Made by a program: the position numbers and the translations under genes | Assembly: GCF_004364245.1 (NCBI RefSeq) | Contig: NZ_SOAV01000006.1 | Span: 352,232 to 416,231 of the forward strand | Reading direction: 5' to 3' | DNA length: 64,000 bases | From: Streptomyces sp. BK208 | GTDB lineage: Bacteria; Actinomycetota; Actinomycetes; Streptomycetales; Streptomycetaceae | In this document: piece by piece, positions 40,815 to 49,162 of the stretch | Layout: each line of letters opens with the position of its first letter | Position numbering within the stretch: the stretch's first letter is position 1 | The notes under the pieces: model-generated | What the model was told of the DNA's origin: nothing | Database searches by the model: none | What the model saw: only the letters and a program-made list of their open reading frames with translations

Positions 40815-42398
40815 TCACCTACCGCCGGGAGGCGTGTACTCCTTGAGGTGGTGAGCGACGCGGTCGGCGTAGTCGCGGTACTTCGGGGGAACTCCGCCCG
40901 CGTCGTTCACCTTCCGGTACGACGTCCGGTAGGCGACCGCGACCAGCACGCTGCGGTCGCCCGTCAGGCCGGCGCCGAGGCGGGGTGCGATCCAGCACAG
41001 GTAGCGGCCCATCGCCGGGACGGACTCGGCCGGCGGGAACGGAGGCTCCGGGACGGTCTCGCCGGGCGTGCCGTCCTCGTTCATCCACCAGCGCAGCACG
41101 CTCGGGGTCCAGCGGGCGATGCCGTACTCGTCCTTGGCCGGGTCGGCCAGGTCCGGATCGAAGTCGCTCTCGACCTTCAGAACGGCCGCGAGCAGGGCCG
41201 GGCTGACCTCCTCGCGGTCGCAGTCGTGCGCCGTCTCCACGATCAGCAGACGGTAGGCGGGCGGCACGTCCCGGTCGGTGCGCAGTTCGGCCGCGCCGTA
41301 GGAGGCGGCGGCGACGCTCGCGGTGCCGCCGGTGCCCGGAGCCGCGGCGGGCGCGCGGCCGCCGTCGGACCAGCGGAGGACGCCGAGGACCAGGGCGGCG
41401 AGGGTGACGAGCCCCGCGGACCCGGCGGCCAGGACCCTGCGCCGACGGCGTGCGCGGGACCGGAGCGAGAACCTCGCGGGACCGCTCGCGCCCCCGGACA
41501 CGCCCGTGACCCGGCGCAGCAGGGCGTCGGTGCCGATCCGGTCGGCGTGCGTACGGGTCAGGCAGGCCCGCACGATCTCCCGCCAGGGCGGCGGCAGTTC
41601 GGGGGACAGCCGCAGCTCCTGGGTGCCGCGGGCGTACGCGACGGCGGCGTCGCGGCGGGCGGACGGGGTGCCGCCGGGCAGCGGGAACGACCCGGTGAGC
41701 ACCAGGTGGGCCAGGACGCCGAAGGCCCAGACGTCGGTGGAGGGGCGGATGCGGCGGCCCCGTTCGCCGATCTCCGACCACAGCAGCTCGGGCGGCGTGT
41801 AGTCCGGGGTGGAGAAGGCGGGCGTGTAGGCGTGGGTGCCCTCCAGCTCGGCGGCCATGTTGAAGTCGGCCAGCCGTACCGAACCGTCCGCCATCAGCAG
41901 CACGTTGGCCGGTTTGAGGTCGCCGTGCACCCAGCCCGCCCGGTGCAGCTGGTGCAGGCCCTCGCAGACCTGCGCGAGCAGCGCGGGCCCGGCGGGCGGC
42001 CGGGGCGCGGCCGTGAGCAGGACGGACAGCGAGCCCTCGGCCCGCTCAAGGACGAGGACGGTGGAGCCGTCGAGCCGGGGGTGGCCGGGGTCGTCGACGG
42101 TGAGGGTCTCGTACATCCGGATCAGCCGGGGCCGCCGCAGCCGGCGCAGCAGTCCGACCTCCCGCTCGACCAGGTCCCGCAGGTGCGACAGCCGGCGCGG
42201 GGTGCCGGTGCCGGTGGGCAGGAACTTCAACGCGGCCGTCTCCGGCAGGCCCCCGTCGGCACGCGTCCCGTCGGTGGCGGCGCCGACGCGGCGGGCGGCG
42301 TACACGCTGCCGAAGGCGCCGGTGGCGAGCGGCTCGCGCACCTCCCACACGCCCACCCGGTACCCCCTGGGCACCGGGACGGCGTACGGCTCGGTCAC
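40815..42398 (-). CDS. Ser/Thr kinase fused to extracellular lysozyme-like domain
   Basis: 527 residues, GTG start inside the stop of the FHA gene (GTGA). Kinase domain ~15-280: Gly loop GAFGSV at 27-32, ATP Lys58 (AALKFL), catalytic loop HGDLKPAN at 158-165 (HRD changed to HGD) and DFN at 178-180 in place of DFG, then PDYTPPELL. A basic stretch and one membrane helix at ~322-341 put the rest outside. Residues ~381-527 resemble a goose-type lysozyme/SLT transglycosylase fold with likely catalytic Glu410 in KVESDFDP and YGIARWTPSVL in the GLMQ position. This is not the usual PASTA domain. The altered HRD and DFG motifs suggest unusual catalysis or a regulatory pseudokinase. Confidence 0.82.
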   Translation of the reverse strand: MTEPYAVPVPRGYRVGVWEVREPLATGAFGSVYAARRVGAATDGTRADGGLPETAALKFLPTGTGTPRRLSHLRDLVEREVGLLRRLRRPRLIRMYETLTVDDPGHPRLDGSTVLVLERAEGSLSVLLTAAPRPPAGPALLAQVCEGLHQLHRAGWVHGDLKPANVLLMADGSVRLADFNMAAELEGTHAYTPAFSTPDYTPPELLWSEIGERGRRIRPSTDVWAFGVLAHLVLTGSFPLPGGTPSARRDAAVAYARGTQELRLSPELPPPWREIVRACLTRTHADRIGTDALLRRVTGVSGGASGPARFSLRSRARRRRRVLAAGSAGLVTLAALVLGVLRWSDGGRAPAAAPGTGGTASVAAASYGAAELRTDRDVPPAYRLLIVETAHDCDREEVSPALLAAVLKVESDFDPDLADPAKDEYGIARWTPSVLRWWMNEDGTPGETVPEPPFPPAESVPAMGRYLCWIAPRLGAGLTGDRSVLVAVAYRTSYRKVNDAGGVPPKYRDYADRVAHHLKEYTPPGGR

Positions 42399-43141
42399 CG
42401 CAGCGCCTGTCCGGACGGCGCCGCGAGGACCACCAGGTCGTCCTCGCGGACCAGGTCGAACCGGAGCGCGAGCGAGACCAGCGACTCCTTCTTGCCGTTC
42501 AGCCGGGGACCCGGCTCGGCGGTCTCCGGGCCGGGCTTGAGCCGCAGCTTCACGGCGAGGTAGTCGATGTTCCACTGCACCGACGTACGGGAGGCGGCCG
42601 GCCAGGCCGGGCGGAGCCGCTCGACGACCTGGTCCGTGGTCGGCAGCGGCGCGTGCGGCGCCCCGCGCAGCCGCGGCTCGCACAACGCGGCCAGCACCGC
42701 GAAGTACCGCTTGGTGCGGTCGACGGAGAAGGCCGGCGCGGTCGGCTCGCCGTCGGTGCCGTCCTCACCGCGCAGGTAGTCGTGGCGCGGCGCCCACACC
42801 TCGAAGGGCAGCAGGTCACCGGCGGCGGGCAGCACGATCCGCGAGAACTCGAACGGCACCGGGGCGTCGAGTCGGCCCGGCGCCACCTTGATGTGCTCGC
42901 CGGCGCCCTCCGGGTTCTCCACCACGTAGGTCTGGTGGGCGGAGAGGTTGCTCACCGTCCAGAAGGTGCCGTGGGCCGCGATCTCACCGGCTCTGCGGGA
43001 CACCCCGTCGTGCCCGATCAGCAGGCCGCCCTCGGGCACGGACCGTCCGAAGACGAGCCGTTCGCCGGGCGCGAGCCGGAACTGGGTGCTGCTGTCCTCG
43101 TCCCCCGTGGTCGGCGGAGGTACCACGATGATGCTGTACAA
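42395..43141 (-). CDS. FHA domain protein paired with the kinase
   Basis: 248 residues from a TTG with GGGGAG 7 bases upstream; the frame has no earlier start. N-terminal FHA-like domain: GERLVFGRSVPEGGLLIGHDGVSRRAGEI (conserved Gly-Arg, Ser-Arg), then TVSNLSAHQTYVV with the Asn pattern, binding phospho-Thr. The C-terminal ~110 residues form a helical domain (TTDQVVERLRPAWPAASRTSV, NIDYLAVKLRL), perhaps a winged helix. It is translationally coupled to the downstream kinase and probably binds its autophosphorylated form. Confidence 0.8.
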   Translation of the reverse strand: MYSIIVVPPPTTGDEDSSTQFRLAPGERLVFGRSVPEGGLLIGHDGVSRRAGEIAAHGTFWTVSNLSAHQTYVVENPEGAGEHIKVAPGRLDAPVPFEFSRIVLPAAGDLLPFEVWAPRHDYLRGEDGTDGEPTAPAFSVDRTKRYFAVLAALCEPRLRGAPHAPLPTTDQVVERLRPAWPAASRTSVQWNIDYLAVKLRLKPGPETAEPGPRLNGKKESLVSLALRFDLVREDDLVVLAAPSGQALR

Positions 43142-43273
43142 GGTGCGTCTCCCCGTGCCTGACGGCTACCCGGCTCAGACTAGGGCGACGCACCGGGGCC
43201 GTGCCCCCCTCGTACGGGTGAGACACGGCCCCGTGACGTGATTGGCGAGAACTGTGCCGTGCCGGACGGCCGT

Positions 43274-43855
43274 TCAGTAGCGAGGCCGCCTGAACCACTC
43301 GGCGGTGGCGCGCTTGGCCGCGAACACGATCAGCAGGATCGAGACGATCATGATCAGCAGGCCGAGACCGTAGACGGCCAGGGTGAAGATGCCGGTGACG
43401 ATCGCCAGGGAGCCGTAGACGATCGAGCAGACCCGGACCGCGTTGCCGCCCTTCGCGTACTGCAACACGAGCACGAGACCCAGGATCGCGTAGACGGCGG
43501 CCAGCGCGAGGAAGAAGACGACGATGCCCTTGCCCAGGTCGGCGAATCGTTCCGCTTCCGAGTCCCCTGTGACACCGGCTTCCAGCATCACCTCGTCCCA
43601 CTGGGACAGGTTGTAGGCGTAGACCGCGGCGACTATCAGGTGGGCGGCGGCGATCACGGCGAGCATGATCTGCGCCGCGCGCGTGATGCCCGGCATCTCC
43701 GTCGGGCCCGGCCCGTGACCGCCGTACGGCTGTACCGGAGGCGCCTGCGGGTACCCGTAGCCGGGCTGGCCCTGGGGCTGCTGGGGGTAGCCGTAGTTCG
43801 GCTGCTGGCCGCCCTGCGGCTGGCCGTAGGGGTTGTTCGGATCGCCGAAACTCAT
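43274..43855 (-). CDS. Tyr/Gln/Pro-rich four-helix membrane protein
   Basis: 193 residues with GGAGGAAG 8 bases before the ATG. The N-terminal ~55 residues are a low-complexity GQPQGGQQPNYGYPQQPQGQ head, followed by four membrane helices: AQIMLAVIAAAHLIVAAVYAY, IVVFFLALAAVYAILGLVLVL, CSIVYGSLAIVTGIFTLAVY and LLIMIVSILLIVFAA. Similar proteins are widespread in Streptomyces without known function. The nearly 300 bases upstream to folD hold no supported gene. Confidence 0.75.
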   Translation of the reverse strand: MSFGDPNNPYGQPQGGQQPNYGYPQQPQGQPGYGYPQAPPVQPYGGHGPGPTEMPGITRAAQIMLAVIAAAHLIVAAVYAYNLSQWDEVMLEAGVTGDSEAERFADLGKGIVVFFLALAAVYAILGLVLVLQYAKGGNAVRVCSIVYGSLAIVTGIFTLAVYGLGLLIMIVSILLIVFAAKRATAEWFRRPRY

Positions 43856-44150
43856 GGCGGGTCTTCCTCCGTCGCTGTCAGGTGCGGGGACGACGCGCGG
43901 CCCGACGCGGAGGAGCTTGTTCGTAAGCGGTTCGTCCCCCCGGTACGGCCCCGCGGCACTGTGCCGTCCAATCGTTCTTGACCGAACTCTTACTTGTCCA
44001 GCCCGGCCGCGATGCGTTGTGCAAGTGCAACACCGCCGGTCATGAGCGGACAGGACCGGACGTGTCCCACGGCGTCCGGAAGGTCCCGGGGCGCTGCCCG
44101 CATGCCGACCTGATTGGAACCGGGGGCCGGTCATCCGCGAGGATGGGGGT

Positions 44151-45005
44151 ATGACCGCCCAGATTCTCGATGGCAAGGCCACCGCAGCCGCGATCAAGTC
44201 CGAACTGACCGCCCGCGTGGCGGCGCTGAAGGAGAGGGGTGTCACCCCCGGCCTCGGCACCGTCCTGGTCGGCGACGACCCAGGCAGCCAGAAGTACGTC
44301 GCCGGCAAGCACCGTGACTGCGCGCAGGTCGGCATCGCCTCCATCCAGCGCGAGCTGCCGGCCACGGCGACGCAGGAGGAGATCGAGGCGGTCGTCCGCG
44401 AGTTGAACGAGGACCCGGCCTGCACCGGCTACATCGTCCAGCTGCCGCTGCCCCGGGGCATCGACGAGAACCGCATCCTCGAACTGATGGATCCGGACAA
44501 GGACGCGGACGGCCTGCACCCGATGAACCTGGGCCGCCTCGTCCTGAACGAGCCGGCGCCGCTGCCCTGCACCCCCAACGGCATCCTCACCCTGCTGCGC
44601 CGCTACGGCGTCGAGATCAAGGGCGCCGAGGTCGTGGTCGTCGGCCGCGGTGTCACCATCGGCCGCCCGATGCCGCTGCTGCTCACCCGGCGCAGCGAGA
44701 ACGCCACCGTCACCCAGTGCCACACCGGCACCCGCGACCTCGCCGCCCATCTCAAGCGGGCGGACATCGTCATCGCCGCCGCCGGCTCCCCGCACCTGGT
44801 CCGCCCCGAGGACGTGAAGCCGGGGGCCGCCGTCCTCGACGTCGGCGTCTCCCGCAACGCCGAGGGCAAGATCATGGGCGACGTCCACCCCGGTGTGGCC
44901 GAGGTGGCCGCCTGGATCTCCCCGAACCCCGGCGGTGTCGGCCCCATGACCCGGGCCCAGCTGCTCGTCAACGTGGTGGAGGCGGCGGAGCGCAGTGCCG
45001 GCTGA
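44151..45005 (+). CDS. folD: methylenetetrahydrofolate dehydrogenase/cyclohydrolase
   Basis: 284 residues. Interconverts 5,10-methylene-, methenyl- and 10-formyl-THF, supplying purN, purH and fMet synthesis. Motifs: [18 protein letters not shown] with the catalytic Lys, [45 protein letters not shown] (NADP site) and [15 protein letters not shown]. Preceded by GATGGGGGT. Its stop lies inside the start of the DUF3017 gene (11-base overlap). No riboswitch seen in its leader. Confidence 0.97.
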
Positions 45006-45729
45006 GGAGACCAACGCCGCGCGACCGGGCGGCACGGGGACCCCGGACGCCCCGGGGGCCCCCGACGCCCCGGGCCGCTCGAAGGACTCGGATGCCACGA
45101 AGGCTTCGCACGTCGCGAAGGCTTCGGACGTCCCGAAGGAATCGAAGGCCCATGAGCCCGCCGTGGCCTCAGGACACCCGGAGTCCTCAGAGGGCACAAG
45201 CGCCTCAGAAGACTCCAGGGACTCCAGGGACTCCAGGGACACGAGCGCCTCAGGGGACTCGGAGGGAAGCCGCACGGAGGACCCCGAGGACATCACCGTC
45301 CGCGACCCCGTCAGCGCGCCCGACGCCACGGGGCGCCCCCGCCGTGTCACGCGCCGGTTCCCGCTCTTCACCCGCGACACCGCCCGCCCCGAGGGCGGTG
45401 GCCGGGCCGCGGCCCGCGACGCCCCGGCGCCCGCCCGGCAGTGGCCGGTGCTCGCGGTGGTGCTGCTGGTCGGACTCGGCCTGCTGCTGACCGCGCTCGA
45501 CGTGTTCCGCTGGGGGACGGTACTCATCGGCGCCGCGCTCCTGGGCGGTGCCGTGCTGCGCTGGATGGTGCCCGACGTCGGCATGCTCGCCGTGCGCTCC
45601 CGCTTCACGGACATCACGACGTACGGCGTCCTCGGCCTCTCCATCGCCCTGCTGGCGCTGATGGCGCAGCCGAACCCGGTGCTGGAGATCCCGTTCCTCA
45701 AGGACACCCTGCACTTCACGGTCAGCTAG
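44995..45729 (+). CDS. DUF3017 membrane protein with charged head
   Basis: 244 residues, GTG start 11 bases before the folD stop ends, so coupled. The first ~140 residues are Ser/Asp/Glu/Lys-rich low complexity, encoded partly by a 9-bp repeat (GACTCCAGG, near 45211-45240). The last ~100 residues are the DUF3017 core: [50 protein letters not shown] and [18 protein letters not shown], three helices. Conserved next to folD in Streptomyces; role unknown. Confidence 0.85.
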
Positions 45730-45742
45730 ACGGACCCGGAAG

Positions 45743-45796
45743 ATCCCGACGGCGGCCCGTCCCCACCCCCGTGGGAGGACGGGCCGCCGCCGGGAT
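45743..45796. terminator. folD-DUF3017 terminator
   Basis: Stem GGCGGCCCGTCC / GGACGGGCCGCC (12 bp, perfect) extended by GATCCCGAC against GCCGGGATC with a single mismatch. The region from 45797 to 46130 shows no gene; it probably carries the promoter of the XRE gene. Confidence 0.7.
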
Positions 45797-46130
45797 CAAC
45801 CCTCCTGCACGCGGAACGCCCTGTTCAACGGCTGTCAGGGCGCTGTGGCACGGAAGTGACCGTTCCGCTACTCGGCTACGCGGACCCCGGTGCCGGGGGT
45901 TCCGTTCGGACGCGGCGGCTCCGGTGGGACACTGGACCACGGGTCCGTGGGCGTGCGACTGTGCACCGCCCCGGCCTCTGTGCACCTGTGCGCCCCCACC
46001 CCGGGAACTGAGATCCTGAGCGGGCGCATCCCTGTGGGTAGCCAGAACCAGGCAGGCATCGTGCGCCGGACGCCGCGCGGTGACCAGCGGGGGAACGACC
46101 AGCACGTCACCGGGGGAAGAGGGGGAAGCA

Positions 46131-47528
46131 GTGCCTCGTTGGAAGGCCTTGCCGGATGAACTCGATCCGCAGATCGCGGAGTTCACCGGTCAGCTGCGTC
46201 GGCTCGTGGACCGCAGCGAACTCAGCGTCGCCTCGGTGGCCGACGCCACGGGCTACAGCAAGACGTCCTGGGAGCGCTATCTGAACGGCCGGCTGCTGGC
46301 GCCCAAGGGTGCCGTCGTGGCCCTGGCCGAGGTGACGGAGACCAACCCGGTCCACCTGACCACCCTGTGGGAGCTGGCCGAACGTGCCTGGAGCCGTTCG
46401 GAGATGCGCCACGACATGACCATGGAAGCCATCCGGATCTCGCAGGCGCGGGCCGCACTCGGCGAACCGGGCACGCCCGCGCCCACGTCGGGCGACTCCG
46501 CGGCCGAGCCGGGCAGCGGCGGAAGGAACGGCAGCGGCAAGGGGAGCCGGTCCGGCCGTCACGGCGGCGGCGCGGCGGCCGGGTCCGGGATCGCCGGACC
46601 GGCCGGTGTGTCGCCCACGCTGCCACCGGCCGTCCCGGCACAGCCGACGGCCGCCGACAGCCCCGACTCGGCCCTCGGACCGCACCAGGACGGCGCACCC
46701 GGCACCTCCTCCCCGCCGTCCGCCGGCGGAGCGACCGAGGGCAACTCGTGGGGCCTCGCCGGATACCGGGGGCCCGCGCCGACCGGCGACCGCGCGGCCC
46801 GCTCCCGGCCCCGGACCGGCACCGGGGACCCGGCCCGGCCGGCCGGCCGCGCCGAGCCGCAAGGCCCCGGCCACGGCCCGGTCACCGCCCCCGCGGGCAC
46901 GTACGGCGGCCCCTCGTACGGCGGCCCCTCGTACGGCGAGCCCGGGCACGGCGAGCCCGCCTACGGTGCGCCCGCGTACGGCGAGCCCCCGCACGGCGGC
47001 CGTCCGCGTCCGCCCCGGCGGTCCCCGGGCGGCGGCGGCAAGCGGACGACGGCGCTCGTCGCGGGAGTCGTCGGCGTGCTCGTCGTGGCCGCGGGCGCCT
47101 TCTTCTTCCTGAAGGGCGGAGGCGACCGGAAGAACGAGGACGCCAAACCCTCCCCGTCGCCCACCGTGACCAGTGAGGCGCAGCTGCCCCCGGGCGTGAA
47201 GTGCAGCGGCGACGCCTGCACCGGTAAGGACCCGGAGCGGATGGGCTGCGGTGGCGACCTGGTGACCACCGGCGCGTCCGCCGTCGTCGGCACGGCCGCC
47301 GTCGAGGTCCGCTACAGCAAGGTCTGCGGAGCCGCGTGGGCCCGCGTCACCCAGGCCGCACAGGGCGACGAGGTCAAGGTGAGCGCCGGCGGCGCGAACG
47401 AGCAGCGGGCGACGGTCGGCACCGCGGGCGACACCGCCGCGTACACCACGATGGTCGCCGTGAAGTCCGTCGCCGACGCCACCGCGTGCGCGACGCTGGC
47501 ATCGGGCACGGAGGGCTGCACGCGGTAG
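46131..47528 (+). CDS. XRE-type HTH membrane protein with DUF2690 tail
   Basis: 465 residues from a GTG with a GAGGGGGAAG run upstream. HTH at ~20-75 (LRRLVDRSELSVASVADATG, SKTSWERYLNGRLLAPKGAV). A ~230-residue disordered middle with TYGGPSYGGPSYGEPGHGEP-type repeats follows, then one membrane helix (TALVAGVVGVLVVAAGAFFFL) and an extracellular DUF2690 domain (GVKCSGDACTGKDPERMGCG, VEVRYSKVCGAAWARV) with paired Cys. A one-component transmembrane regulator: DNA or partner binding inside, sensing outside. Targets unknown. Confidence 0.82.
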   Translation: MPRWKALPDELDPQIAEFTGQLRRLVDRSELSVASVADATGYSKTSWERYLNGRLLAPKGAVVALAEVTETNPVHLTTLWELAERAWSRSEMRHDMTMEAIRISQARAALGEPGTPAPTSGDSAAEPGSGGRNGSGKGSRSGRHGGGAAAGSGIAGPAGVSPTLPPAVPAQPTAADSPDSALGPHQDGAPGTSSPPSAGGATEGNSWGLAGYRGPAPTGDRAARSRPRTGTGDPARPAGRAEPQGPGHGPVTAPAGTYGGPSYGGPSYGEPGHGEPAYGAPAYGEPPHGGRPRPPRRSPGGGGKRTTALVAGVVGVLVVAAGAFFFLKGGGDRKNEDAKPSPSPTVTSEAQLPPGVKCSGDACTGKDPERMGCGGDLVTTGASAVVGTAAVEVRYSKVCGAAWARVTQAAQGDEVKVSAGGANEQRATVGTAGDTAAYTTMVAVKSVADATACATLASGTEGCTR

Positions 47529-47706
47529 CGGCGCGCGGGCCCCGCGGCAGGCGCGGAGCAGATGCCGTGCGACAGCCGCAGAGCGGGCCCTCCGCGGCAG
47601 GCGCCGGCCGGCCGGCGAAGAAAATCCGTCGCGACAGGCATGTCCCGCGTCCGCACGGGCACGCGAAAAGTACCCCCACGGGAGTCCGGCAACGGTATCC
47701 CCGAGC

Positions 47707-47756
47707 GGCGGTCGCCTCAGTCCCCCCTCTCCCGGACAGGCGGCCGCCTCTTTTTT
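47707..47756. terminator. hairpin with T6 after the XRE gene
   Basis: GGCGGTCGCC pairs with GGCGGCCGCC (one wobble) across a long loop; alternatively the palindrome AGGCGGCCGCCT (47738-47749) folds alone. It is followed by C and six T, a rare T-run in this genome. The stretch 47529-47706 shows only direct repeats CCGCGGCAGGCGC (two copies). Confidence 0.55.
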
Positions 47757-47864
47757 GAGCCCCCGTTCCCGGCGTACGGGTGAGCCCGCCGTCGTCCTGT
47801 GGGACGGGCCACACCGACCCGGACGTGCCGCACACCGCGGGCGCGATAGCCTGACCGCTGGATG

Positions 47865-47886
47865 GATCTCTTGATACCAAGAGATC
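47865..47886. promoter_or_regulatory. 22-bp operator-like palindrome upstream of mdh
   Basis: Arms GATCTCTTG (47865-47873) and CAAGAGATC (47878-47886) with a 4-base centre ATAC. Perfect 9-bp arms, 56 bases before the mdh start. The CTTGAT...CAAG form resembles sites of MarR-type dimers. A GATAGC element lies just left of it at about 47845, so binding would block the start of transcription. Confidence 0.6.
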
Positions 47887-47941
47887 GATCAAACGCCCGG
47901 GGCAGGGACGCCCCACCGCCAGCTGTCATACGGAGAACGCC

Positions 47942-48931
47942 ATGACCCGCACTCCCGTGAACGTCACCGTCACCGGCGCGGCCGGCCAGATCGGTTACGC
48001 CCTGCTCTTCCGCATCGCCTCCGGCCAGCTGCTCGGCGCGGACGTGCCGGTCAAGCTGCGCCTCCTGGAGATCACTCCGGCGCTCAAGGCCGCCGAGGGC
48101 ACCGCGATGGAGCTGGACGACTGCGCGTTCCCGCTCCTCCAGGGCATCGAGATCACCGACGACCCGAACGTCGCCTTCGACGGCGCCAACGTCGCCCTCC
48201 TCGTCGGCGCCCGCCCCCGCACCAAGGGCATGGAGCGCGGCGACCTCCTCGAGGCCAACGGCGGCATCTTCAAGCCGCAGGGCAAGGCCATCAACGACCA
48301 CGCCGCGGACGACATCAAGGTCCTCGTGGTCGGCAACCCGGCCAACACCAACGCCCTCATCGCCCAGGCCGCCGCCCCGGACGTACCGGCCGAGCGCTTC
48401 ACGGCGATGACGCGCCTGGACCACAACCGCGCGCTGACCCAGCTCGCGAAGAAGACGGGCTCGACGGTCGCCGACATCAAGCGCCTGACCATCTGGGGCA
48501 ACCACTCCGCCACCCAGTACCCGGACATCTTCCACGCCACCGTCGGCGGCAAGAACGCCGCCGAGACCGTCAACGACGAGAAGTGGCTGGCCGACGAGTT
48601 CATCCCGACCGTCGCCAAGCGCGGCGCCGCCATCATCGAGGCCCGCGGCGCCTCCTCGGCCGCCTCCGCCGCCAACGCCGCCATCGACCACGTGTACACC
48701 TGGGTCAACGGCACCGCCGAGGGCGACTGGACCTCCATGGGCATCCCGTCGGACGGCTCCTACGGCGTCCCGGAGGGCATCATCTCCTCCTTCCCCGTCA
48801 CCACCGAGGACGGGAAGTACGAGATCGTCCAGGGTCTGGAGATCAACGACTTCTCCCGCGCCCGCATCGACGCCTCCGTCAAGGAGCTGTCGGAGGAGCG
48901 CGAGGCGGTCCGCGGTCTCGGCCTCATCTGA
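47942..48931 (+). CDS. mdh: malate dehydrogenase
   Basis: 329 residues with GGAGAACGCC directly before the ATG. NAD-dependent oxidation of malate to oxaloacetate in the TCA cycle. Rossmann loop TGAAGQIGYALLFRIASG, substrate-binding Arg in ARPRTKGMERGDLL, VVGNPANTNA, TRLDHNRALTQLA and catalytic His in IWGNHSATQYPD. It is of the cytosolic-type (MDH2-like) subgroup typical of actinobacteria. Expression is probably set by the palindrome upstream. Confidence 0.97.
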   Translation: MTRTPVNVTVTGAAGQIGYALLFRIASGQLLGADVPVKLRLLEITPALKAAEGTAMELDDCAFPLLQGIEITDDPNVAFDGANVALLVGARPRTKGMERGDLLEANGGIFKPQGKAINDHAADDIKVLVVGNPANTNALIAQAAAPDVPAERFTAMTRLDHNRALTQLAKKTGSTVADIKRLTIWGNHSATQYPDIFHATVGGKNAAETVNDEKWLADEFIPTVAKRGAAIIEARGASSAASAANAAIDHVYTWVNGTAEGDWTSMGIPSDGSYGVPEGIISSFPVTTEDGKYEIVQGLEINDFSRARIDASVKELSEEREAVRGLGLI

Positions 48932-48950
48932 GCCCAGCCCCACAGCCCCG

Positions 48951-48991
48951 CACGGGCCCCGTTCCGGTCGCACACCGGGACGGGGCCCGTG
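48951..48991. terminator. mdh terminator
   Basis: CACGGGCCCCGTTCCGGT pairs with ACCGGGACGGGGCCCGTG (one wobble) around a 5-base loop, 20 bases after mdh. Confidence 0.8.
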
Positions 48992-49162
48992 CCCGTTTCC
49001 GTGCCCCTTTATGTCCCTACCGCCCCTTTTCTCCGTGATGCGCCACACTTTCGACCGGCGATTCGGCATGCAAACAGGGCGGCGGGGCAGGGGCTCACGG
49101 TCCCCGAGAGTGACGCGCGGGTGACACAGGGGGACCGATCAGGAACGGAAGGCAACACCGGC

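Noticed and set aside
38772..42563. 1263-codon plus-strand frame
   Set aside because: Runs out of frame through purH and antisense to the I36-like, kinase and FHA genes; an effect of GC bias, not a giant protein.
44010..44150. Search for a ZTP riboswitch upstream of folD
   Set aside because: No GTGACTGGCG or GGGGAGC pair with a downstream CGCC; only unrelated GC-rich text.
46890..47010. GGCCCCTCGTACGG repeats in the XRE-DUF2690 gene as a regulatory array
   Set aside because: They are in-frame codons for Tyr-Gly-Gly/Glu-Pro-Ser units of the linker, so a protein repeat is the simpler reading.
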